Position numbers and translations under genes: made by a program. A stretch of 60,000 nucleotides of DNA from Adiantum capillus-veneris (Eukaryota > Streptophyta > Polypodiopsida > Polypodiales > Pteridaceae). Where the stretch lies: positions 108,322,549-108,382,548 of the forward strand of contig CM043953.1 of assembly GCA_014529385.2 (NCBI GenBank), read 5' to 3'. Shown piece after piece: positions 29,524 to 37,913 of this stretch; the first letter of the stretch is position 1, and each line of letters opens with the position of its first letter. The notes under the pieces are model-generated. The model searched no databases, was not told the DNA's origin, and was given only the letters and a program-made list of their open reading frames with translations.

Positions 29524-29532
29524 ATGTGCAAA

Positions 29533-30204
29533 CTATGGTAATCCAGCCTGTAACTCTCCATTGACGAAGGCTCGAAGAGCTGAGACTAGCTCGGGGTCTT
29601 TATATAGTTTGGACATGATGGTGGTTCTAACTTCTGAAGACATGAAATCCATCAATTTGGCAACATTTAATGGCATCTTGTGGGACGTAGGACCCTGACA
29701 AGAGAATGGTGAAGATGGAATCTCCACTTCCTCAAGGGGGTCGGGCATTCCCTCACCAAACATTCTCTTTAGTAGGAAAGGTGTGTGTCCACTTTCAGAT
29801 GTCCTACCCTCACTCTCTTCCCGAATGATATTGGGTATAGCTAACGGCCTGTAGTTCTTGTGAGGTTGAACTTGTGTGGGAAACACTGTGTCCGACATCT
29901 AGATGTGTTTGGGTTCAGGTTCTAATGTTCATTGAGTTTCTTCACCCAAACCCCTCAGTTGTTGGACTCGTTCAATTTCCACTGTTGGGTTTGGATAGGT
30001 TACAATCTTTCTCTTGCAATCCTCATTTTTTGTCTCTCGTGGCTTATCTTGGGGGTTCGCAACTGGGTAGTTTAACTTTGAATACTCTTTTGGTGTTCGT
30101 CGTAATTCCCTCTCGTGATCCTCCTCACTGGATTTTTCCTTTGTAGTAACAGTTTTGGTCTCCGTGGTCTCTATCGAATCTGAGTCATCCTCAGGGTCAT
30201 TCAT
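29533..30204 (-). pseudogene. Start of the pol frame (gag-pol spacer), interrupted by stops
   Basis: The frame opens at an ATG whose last two bases overlap the gag stop (ATGA at 30204-30201). It is followed by an acidic, Ser/Thr-rich stretch (NDPEDDSDSIETTETKT). In-frame stops occur at 29929-29931 and about 29899-29901, and a TAG at 29533-29535 precedes the protease stretch, all in one frame. The segment from 29898 includes KLYKDPELVSALRAFVNG. No domain is recognised here. The stops may be secondary mutations or natural start points for separate proteins. Confidence 0.6.
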
Positions 30205-33041
30205 ATACACGGGGTCCTCTCTGTCCCTATGTTAGTCTTTGAACTAGGTTTTGAGCTAGAAGCATTAAGGGATTTCTTTCTTCGTGTTTTCTTCTTTCTC
30301 GCTCGGCCAATGGACGCAGCATCTCTCTCTTCGAGGATGTAATTTTGCTTTTGGAGCATCGACCGTGTGAGTGCATTCATTGGTGCTATGTTTATAGTTG
30401 GTGGTGTCCCATCAACAATCTCTATTATGTTCAATGGTGTGATTTTCGGTGCGTTTGGATTGTTAGGACACTGTGCGATCAAATGATCTATGCCACAACG
30501 ATTACAAGTGAGTATTGGCATTGCCAATGCACTCCCTTGACTGGTTTGCATTAGTGCGGCATTCTTTTGTATTCTAATGGGGCACTCAGCTACTCGATGT
30601 GGTCCACCACATTCGTAGCACTGAAGAGGTGGTCTCTTGGCAAAACTATTAATGTTTTGGCCTCTTGCTGCTAGCGCAGTAGCTTGATATACCGGTTTGA
30701 TTTGTCCCCAATGGTCTTCCATATAGTACCTAGGACACTCCTCAAGCATGTCGACTCCATAGGTGATACTAGAGTCTATGTCCTCTTCGCAATCTACATA
30801 AGTACTAGATGACTCGCAACCTATTTGGTTCATAGGTGTAACTCTTGGATGAGGGGGTTGCGGTCCTAGCACTGGAGGTGGCAACGGTGTGGTTTGGACC
30901 ACATTTTGGGTTCTAGGGACCATGTGCTGTAATGGCAACTGTTGCTCCATGGGTGGGGTAGGCATCAATGCAAGAACTCGAGGTGAGTCTGCCCAAGCTA
31001 TAGGCGGTCTATTTTCCATGATGCGTTTAAGCATTAGGCAATCCTTCGCTTGATGTCCATACCTACCATACGCGTTACAAGTCCCGTTAAACTTTACTCT
31101 GAAAGTAGGGCATTCACTAGTAGTATGTGGGCCCAAGCAAATTGAGCACCATTGTTGCTCCCTTCTTGGATACATATGAGTGTTTTGTGGAGCACGATTA
31201 CCCCTAAGGCTTTCTTGGATGGCCTTTGTGAGATCTGCCAAAGTCATTTCAGATATCGTTTGCTCTTTCACGATTGGATTTATCTTCATTGGCTCATGCC
31301 CTGATGCGTGGGAGCTACTTGACTTCGGCTCGGCAGACACTCTTTCTCCTGCAATCATTAAATTATCCTCCAATTGGATTGCATTCATGGTGACTGCTTC
31401 CCAAGTAGTGATACCTCTAATGACTAGGCCATTATAGATACTTTCATGTCGTACTCCCCTAATGAATCTATCGAGCAATTGGTTGTTGTTGAATCGCTCG
31501 TTTGGATTGCATCGAGAATTCAAATTCTTTAGGCGAATAATGAAGTCTCTCACGGATTCACCTTCTTCTCGTTGGGCTTTCTGGAGCTGAGAGGCTACAC
31601 CCCAAAGTACTCCCTCTCCTATGTATTCTTTTAAGAACAGTCTCCTAAGAGTAGAGTAGATCATTTTTTCTTCTACTCTTAAGGTTCTATACCAATCTCC
31701 AGCCTTTCCGCTTAGGGTCAAACTCAAAGCCTTACACTTATGTAGCTCATTGTGCTCTTCCAAGGAATCGCACACATGTTCAAAGACTTTCATATGCTTT
31801 CTAGCATCTCCGTCTCCATTGAATTTCTGTGTGAGCTTAGCTACTTGAACTGCCTTGCTCCTAGGCTCTCTATCAGGTGCACCACGCATGTTTTCCGCAA
31901 TAGAGCGACCGATAGTTTGAGCAAATGCTCCCAAATCTCCTATTTGAGCAGGTATAATGGGTGTATGTGCTCCTGGAACCACATGTGAGATGGGAGTTGG
32001 CCTTGGCCTTGGCATACGCGCGGCTCTTGGGTCCCATATTTCGTACGGTGGTGTACCAGACGGTGGTCCAAAGTTTACAGGCGTGGCCCTAGGCATAGGG
32101 GGTGCTTGATATGGCATGTTATTATTAAATGGCATGGCTCCACTTGTATAAGAGCTTGGATAATTCCATTGTGGATTGTAAGCTCTTGGAATAATCGGAG
32201 GTGTAGGAGCTACATGAGGCTGAGGTACGACAGGTGCACATGATTGATACATACATGTAGGTATAGTTGGGGGCACTGTGCTACTAGGCATCGGCGTAGT
32301 GTTAACAAATGAACTCCATGGTGTACTTCTTGTCATGCTCACCATTGGGATATGCATGGTAGCCGTAGTGTCATTAAGAGAAAGATGAGCTAGATCTGGG
32401 AAGGTAAAGCTGCCACTTGTGGGCTCAGATTGTACTGAGGCTCCTGGCGAAACAACATATGGAGGATCAATGGGGCTCATTGAGGGAGTCTCCATTTGTG
32501 ACAGGGTTGGTTGGTTAGCCTTTCCCGTATCCAAGAATCTCATTAGGCCTGTTGAAGGCATGTTCATCCCTGTGTTCTGTCTTTCTAACTCGACAATCCT
32601 ATGGAGGACATCACAGACTTTCTGTTGTTGCTCATCTATGCTAGTAGCACCCGATGTGGATTGTAGAACATCTAACCAACCCACATGATAGGTGTGTCCT
32701 GTGTACCGATCAGTTAAAGCTTCTGCTTGTAGGTCATACTCCCAATTTTCGTTTAGGAATATCCCATCTAGGCCTGGCGTGCTGGAGGTTTCCCTTGAAG
32801 TGGAAGCATTATTGCTCCCCATTGCTTGCCCCTCCGTGACTGCTACCTTGGGAGCACTCAGTTGCTCGGCTGGTATGATTGTTGTCATAGGAGCCTTTGC
32901 TTTCAGGGCTCGACTTTGTTCTAGCCCTTGTAGGTTCTCAATTTCCCTCTCCCTTGTTGCTTGCATATAGCGTTCGATCTCTTGTACTTCGGCAAGACTC
33001 CTACCATCGGGGGGTAGTAAAACCTCAGAGGGAGATAGTCC

Positions 33042-33769
33042 CAGGGTTGTCCACGTTCGACGTACGGGACGTTCCGTACGTTCCGTACCATACCGTACGA
33101 CTCGTACGTTCCGTACATGAGTCATCCTTTTTTTTTTTTTTTTGTAGGGCGATTTTTGGTGTGGGAATGTTTTGCATCTCGACTGCATTTGAACAAGAGC
33201 CCAATGGCTGCATTGGCTCAAACCACCATGACCTATGTGCGACGAGGCTTGGGTAGCGGATCTACTATGGCCGCCACCACTTTGGAGATCATGATTCTTC
33301 TTTCTTCGGACATTGCCGTTTCCAATGTCCATGGACAGATCTTTCATGTTCTAACTTGTAAGACTTAAGTTACAAGTATTTAGTACTAAGCAGTGTTAGA
33401 AAAAAGCCGGGGTCTAGTGTATTTTAACCGGTTGAAATTATAAAATTTCGGTTAGATTTTGAGCTTGCCTCTAAGAAAACCGGCAAATTTACACAAGTTT
33501 TAGTGTAATTACCGGCAAAAGCTTCAAATTTTGACCTGAAAACTCAAGTTTTCTCTTATTTTGATCGGTTAGGAAAAATGTTTGTTTCTAGCCCTGGTAC
33601 TAAGTACTAAGGTCGATGTCATGACTCATATGATCTATCATGTGTAAGACGCATGAATTTTTTTTGCATCGTACGTTACGTCACCGTACGTCTAATTTTT
33701 TTTAGTTCGATTAGTACCGTACGTCTTCGTACGTGTACCCGTCGTACGTGACCGTACGTGTCAACTATG
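33042..33769. mobile_element. hAT-like MITE inserted in gag, 8-bp TSD
   Basis: The 728-bp insert begins CAGGGTTG and ends CAACTATG, imperfect inverted termini that share 6 of 8 positions. The direct repeat GATAGTCC lies at 33034-33041 and 33770-33777. An 8-bp duplication and CAGGG-type ends are hallmarks of the hAT superfamily. Subterminal zones (33059-33116 and 33668-33760) are packed with the palindrome CGTACG and its parts, resembling the subterminal transposase-binding repeats of hAT elements. There is no transposase ORF. The gag frame is continuous across the empty-site duplication, showing that insertion followed formation of the retrotransposon. Confidence 0.9.
33391..33596. mobile_element. 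206-bp hAT-like MITE nested in the larger MITE
   Basis: Ends are CAGTGTTAGAAA and TTTCTAGCCCTG, inverted with two mismatches. The direct repeat GTACTAAG lies at 33383-33390 and 33597-33604. A second, inverted copy is at 44015-44212. No coding capacity. Confidence 0.92.
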
Positions 33770-34259
33770 GATAGTCCTAAAGGATCAGGAGGTGCAGTGG
33801 ATGGAACATTCACACGCACACTCTCAAGAAGCATAGGGTCTATTTTAGGTATGAATGACGAATTTACTTCCCCACTCCCTTCATTTATTTCATTAACCGC
33901 ATGTTCGGAGCGAGTAGCTCTACTAAGGGTCTCTTTTAAGCGGCTAAACACGCTGGACCCGGGCCGTGGGCCCATGGCATGCATGTCTTGACTTGAACTA
34001 TCAGAGTTTAGTGTAGGATACCCCTCCATGACTTCGTAGTCAGAGGAAGAATCACTAGACGCGATATGAGGATCTTGGGTCGCGCTACCTTGAGTCTCGG
34101 CCGAAGGTCCAGAACCTAGGGTGGAGGAATAATGGGTGCCCGCGTAAATGGAGGCACTACCAATATGCTCGTGCTCTAACACTCGTCCAGAGCGTAGGTT
34201 CATATGACTTCCACACTCTAAGCGCGTTGGTGAGTGCCCATGAAGGCCGCTCACTTAGT

Positions 34260-35007
34260 TTTTTTTTTTTTGGTTGTTTATAACCCAAGTTTTTCGTTAT
34301 TTTTTGTTATTTTTTGTAACCGAGCCACAAAATATGGCGTGTAATAGCTCAAGACGAGAGTTTTAGCTAAAGGAACGTGCCGTGCTTTACAGCTCTCTAT
34401 TTGGCTACGTGAAGCCCTCGAAATCCTAAAAATAGTTTTTATAGTCCTCGAAATCCTAAAAATAGTTTTTAAATATAAAAAGGTGTATAAACTATTTTTT
34501 AAAATTGAGGACTAAGGTCTGGGTTTGGGCTTGAGCTTGGGGAATGATCCCCAGCCCGAAAATAAATTTTTGATTAAAAAAAAAAAAAAAAGTCGCCGCG
34601 GCCGCGCCGCGCGCGCGCACACACTTAACCTACACCTAACTTATCTACTTACAGCTAATGGAGATACTGCCACATACACTCTAACACTGTTTACACAGTA
34701 CTACAGTAGCTAACAGATCTACAAAACTAACCTTACACAACTAACATTGAACCTTACAGAACTAACATTCCATAGCTAATACCTTAATTCTAACAGTACA
34801 TTGCAAAAAAAATGTAACTCCTTCTTTAACAGAAAACAAAAAAGACAGTACAGTGTAACAAAAAACCTTCTCCACACAACCACACACCTTCCTTTTTCAC
34901 AAATCCTTCTCCACACAACTACACACACTCATTCCCTACCTTTCCTATGATAGAAATTGCACCACAAGAAAGCGTAAAGTGCTTAACCGAGCTTAGTGTA
35001 AGGCATT
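34260..35007. other. 5' leader of the gypsy element
   Basis: About 750 bp between gag and the primer site, AT-rich and without a credible ORF. It contains a direct repeat, TCGAAATCCTAAAAATAG, at about 34410 and 34448. It also has a GC-rich palindromic patch (GCCGCGGCCGCGCCGCGCGC, about 34594-34613) and repeated short ACTAAC motifs. Confidence 0.7.
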
Positions 35008-35025
35008 TCCCCGGCAGCGGCGCCA
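35008..35025 (-). promoter_or_regulatory. Primer-binding site, tRNA-Asp type
   Basis: The minus strand reads TGGCGCCGCTGCCGGGGA, four bases inside the 5' LTR. It matches the 3' end of plant tRNA-Asp(GTC) except for one base (GCTGCC versus GTTGCC). tRNA-Asp priming is known for Athila and related plant gypsy elements. The tRNA end is recalled from general knowledge and should be checked. Confidence 0.8.
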
Positions 35026-35029
35026 AAAA

Positions 35030-35622
35030 TGTGCCCTCCTTGCCGCACTGTCGAAGCAAAGGACTTGCCGATACACCGTGTGCGAGCCACAAATGGCTCC
35101 AAGCACACAACAAGCCTAAACTAGCAAGCTCAAGAGAGCAAAGGGTGTGTCACTCACCGCTCTACGCTCGCCTTCGTGGTGGATTCCTCGCCGCGATGAA
35201 GAAGAAGCTGCAGTCGTGCTGCGCTCAACCACTTCGCCGCCGTCGTGCCTTCGTAATGCTCGATCGCACACACACTCTCCCTCTCTCTCTCTCTCTCTCA
35301 CATACACACACACACACAAGGAGGTGAAGAAGAAGAAGATGGAGATGGAGATGGAGCAAGAGCACTCTTCTATTGCACAAATGAGAGAATATGAGTGAAT
35401 TTTAGGTTTAGTTGGCTTTTATATGAGCTCACCCCATTCACACTTGGGCGCCCATGCTTAGCCAACTAATCCCTTGAATGTCCCAGTTAGAGTGCGCCTC
35501 TCATCGGCGATCACTCTTACACTTTTCCTATTGGTCCGACAAGCCCGGTACCTGACTCTACCAAATACATAATACACATCCGTCATAGGTGATGGGGTGT
35601 CCGTGAGCCGTGAGGGTTAACA
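35030..35622 (-). repeat. 5' LTR of the gypsy element
   Basis: 593 bp, TGTGCCCTCC to GGTTAACA on the plus strand. As read in the element it begins TGTTAACC and ends GGCACA. The right flank CCAGG repeats the left flank of the other LTR. A (CT)n/(CA)n tract lies at about 35277-35318, downstream of the TATA box and so probably in the transcribed R/U5 part. Confidence 0.95.
35416..35425 (-). promoter_or_regulatory. TATA box in the 5' LTR
   Basis: Minus-strand CATATAAAAG, conserved in all three LTR copies (61-70, 21641-21650 and here) and about 200 bp from the LTR start. Likely core promoter for element transcription. Confidence 0.6.
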
Positions 35623-35627
35623 CCAGG

Positions 35628-36051
35628 TTTTTGAGGGCCAGGCATTGGATGGTCGGAGCTCCTCCTTGACGTGGTCTCTCTGTCTCTCTTTGTGTGTGTG
35701 TGTGTGTGTGTGGAGCACCAAGCATGTACGTTTAACAAATCTCTCTCGCTCTCTATCTACTCGATATGCAAATTATGGTGGACATGCCTTAATGGTCGAT
35801 GAGGTGGTGGTAATATTATACGAGCAGATATTGTAGGGCAATTGGCCAGTACATGAGAAGGAGATGGGGTATCATGTGCCCATGGGCCTTGTGGTTGATG
35901 AGGTGGTCGTAATGCAGGGAAATGTGTAGGAGCAGACGCTGTAGGACAGTTGGCCGGTACAAGAGAACCCATGACAATCAAGCAATCGGGCAGCTCGCTA
36001 CAAGAATGTAGCCCAGGGAAAAGGTGGAGATCGGCAACAACAAAATCTATA
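35628..36051. repeat. Short tandem duplication and GT/CT microsatellites
   Basis: A GT run lies at about 35690-35712. The segment GATGAGGTGGT...GCAATTGGCCAGTACA (about 35798-35852) is repeated with changes at about 35896-35963. No gene is seen. Confidence 0.65.
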
Positions 36052-36203
36052 TCTATACTATTATAAAAGGGGGAAGGATCCTCCCCCCCCCCCCCCCCCC
36101 CCCCCCACGTGTCAGAAACTCTTTGCTTCGGCCACTGTGCTATGTAGCCATGGCGAGTGCTGGATTGTGGACAATGGAGACAGTGCGAGCGAGCGAGCGA
36201 GCG

Positions 36204-36298
<95 letters not shown>

Positions 36299-36617
36299 AA
36301 TCCGCAAGAACATCATAGTAGCCCGTACTGTCATTTTGTTGCGCATGAGTCTATATAACCAGGTCTTAGGTTTCCATTCAGAACTTTGCATGTGCGCGCG
36401 AATTGCCTACTACTGTACTCCAAGCTCTCTCCCTTTCTCATTAGTCCAGGCAGAACCTGCATGGATTGGTCTTTTGGACAACACTCACAAACAATAGCTC
36501 TTTCCAAACTGCCGAGGCACATTATCTATTTTATTTAGTTTCTAACAACCTCTTGGCACCTGCAGTGTGCATTCTCGATCTCCAAGCCTGATAATCCCTT
36601 GCCCTTGGAGAGTTTCG

Positions 36618-36707
<90 letters not shown>

Positions 36708-37490
36708 CCAAGACATAGGAGGATATAGACCTTATGCTTTGCATTGCTTCTGCTACATCAAAGCAGCATCAATAGTAACACTCGTTGTTCCTCTAATGCA
36801 TCAGCAGTAACTCCGTCATCTAGGGCGAGGCCCGCCCCTGCGGCGTCTTTACCCACGACAACACCATCTATGGAGACCAATACTCCCATGAGAACAACAT
36901 CACCGTCCCCAAAATTAGCAGCACTTGCTCCCTCCTCAGTAGCTGCTAGGCTCTCCTGATTGTGTCCTCCCTCGAAAGTCACCTCCGTGCAGAGCAAGGT
37001 TTCTTGAAGATAAAGGTAAGGTGAGAACTATATTGTAGCCATGGCGAGCACTGGATTGTGGATAGGGCAGCGAGAGCCGCTGATAGAAGAGCCATGGCAT
37101 TGAAATCCGTCCCCAAAAAATAAGAGGCAAAGCAAGAGAGGATGCACGGTCATGCATCTGTGCGCGGTGCATTCAAACAATTGTGAGAGCATCATGTCGT
37201 TCTTAGAGATTGTGAGCCGGGCCAGTCGACCCCCCCCCCCCCCGCGCGTGTGTGTGTGTGTGTGTGTGTATCTACTATCTCCTGCCTTGTGTCGCTGATT
37301 CCGAATGTCTCATTTGATCCTAGTGGCGGCACCCCTCTCGGCCTTCTCTCTCTCTCTCTCTCTCGTTCTCTCTATCGCATGCTGTTCCTGGGTCGCTTTG
37401 GCCAAGTTGCTGGGAACGCTCGCCTGAAGGCAGAGGTGTTGACACTTGGCCGGGGGAGGGGGCCGGAATCCCTTCCCCCATTATTATTAA
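36052..37490 (+). mobile_element. Possible Helitron-like element
   Basis: At 36051/36052 the sequence reads A|TCTATACTATTATAAAAGGG, resembling the TC-T-A-TACTA 5' start of plant Helitrons after an A. GGGGGAAGGATCC just inside has an inverse counterpart, GGAATCCCTTCCCCC, at 37465-37479. A 24-base C run (36083-36106), two (GA)n tracts (36206-36295, 36620-36706) and a repeated TGTAGCCATGGCGAG segment (about 36145 and 37034) lie between. No CTRR end with a hairpin was located and no Rep/helicase ORF exists, so the call is weak. Confidence 0.3.
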
Positions 37491-37913
37491 GATTAAGATT
37501 ATTATTATTTCTATTTTATTATTATTACCGGTTTCAATTTTATTTTATATCACTGGTTTCAATTTTATTTCTATTTTATTTTATATCACTGGTTTCAATT
37601 TTCAAGCTTTTTCAATGGAAAAGCGCTGCCAAAGTACAAAAGCAGGGGGTTGAAGGTTCTAAGTAGTAGGGCGTGACTGTCAAGCTTGAGCAGCAAATGA
37701 CTAAACACGCTTTATGAAGTCCTCTAGTGCTACTTAAACGAACGGTTCAATACATCACCACCTTTCTTTTATGTACCGAATTTCCCTCTCTACACACACT
37801 CCCTCTCTCCTCCCTCCCCCCTCTTCAAGAGGCCTGCGTAGTTGAAAGAAGCTCTTGTGTCTTCTTCATCTCTCTGCTTTCTTTCCTCTTTCCTTGATTC
37901 CTTGATTTCTCCA
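37491..37913 (+). promoter_or_regulatory. Upstream region and 5' UTR of Argonaute
   Basis: Contains AT-rich direct repeats of TATCACTGGTTTCAATTTTA at about 37527-37605 and a pyrimidine-rich patch (CTCTCTCC..., about 37785-37835), which plant promoters and 5' UTRs often have. No clear TATA box is seen near the likely start. An in-frame ATG-containing extension back to 37842 exists, but the ATG at 37914 is the better start. Confidence 0.4.

Larger units (their letters stand above)
30201..34203 (-). pseudogene. gag: gag of the gypsy element, interrupted by a MITE
   Basis: Likely start at ATG 34203 (MNLRSGRVLEHEH); the frame is open a little further upstream but lacks ATG there. It is interrupted by the 728-bp MITE at 33042-33769 and resumes in the same frame across the 8-bp duplication, ending at TGA 30201. 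The N-terminal half is Ser/Pro-rich. The capsid-like retrotransposon gag region has KFNGDGDARKHMKVFEHV, ALSLTLSGKAGDWYRTL and RDFIIRLKNLNSRCNP. Four zinc-knuckle positions follow. Three are C-x2-C-x3-H-x4-C (CSICLGPHTTSEC, CYECGGPHRVAEC, CNRCGIDHLIAQC). The second in order has Tyr in place of its second Cys (CNAYGRYGHQAKDC). Confidence 0.88.
21245..35622 (-). mobile_element. Structurally complete Ty3/gypsy LTR retrotransposon (Tat/Athila-like)
   Basis: Two LTRs (21245-21847 and 35030-35622) bound 14,378 bp, flanked by the direct repeat CCAGG (21240-21244 and 35623-35627). In minus-strand order it has the 5' LTR, a tRNA-Asp-type primer site, gag, protease, RT, RNase H, integrase, a second protease-like domain, an acidic ORF, a polypurine tract and the 3' LTR. 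There is no chromodomain; the integrase C-terminus and primer type fit the non-chromovirus Tat/Athila side of plant gypsy elements. By eye the LTRs differ by about 14 substitutions plus microsatellite length, roughly 2-3%, so insertion was not very recent. Stops, a frameshift and a MITE in gag inactivate it. Confidence 0.95.

Noticed and set aside
36744-36997. Overlapping ORFs of 71 and 79 codons rich in Ala, Ser and Thr
   Set aside because: Low-complexity translation, no initiator context or homologue recognised, open on both strands.
37842-37913. Upstream extension of the Argonaute N-terminus
   Set aside because: The 24 extra codons are Ser/Leu-rich and derive from pyrimidine-rich UTR; the ATG at 37914 begins the typical Gly/Arg-rich sequence.
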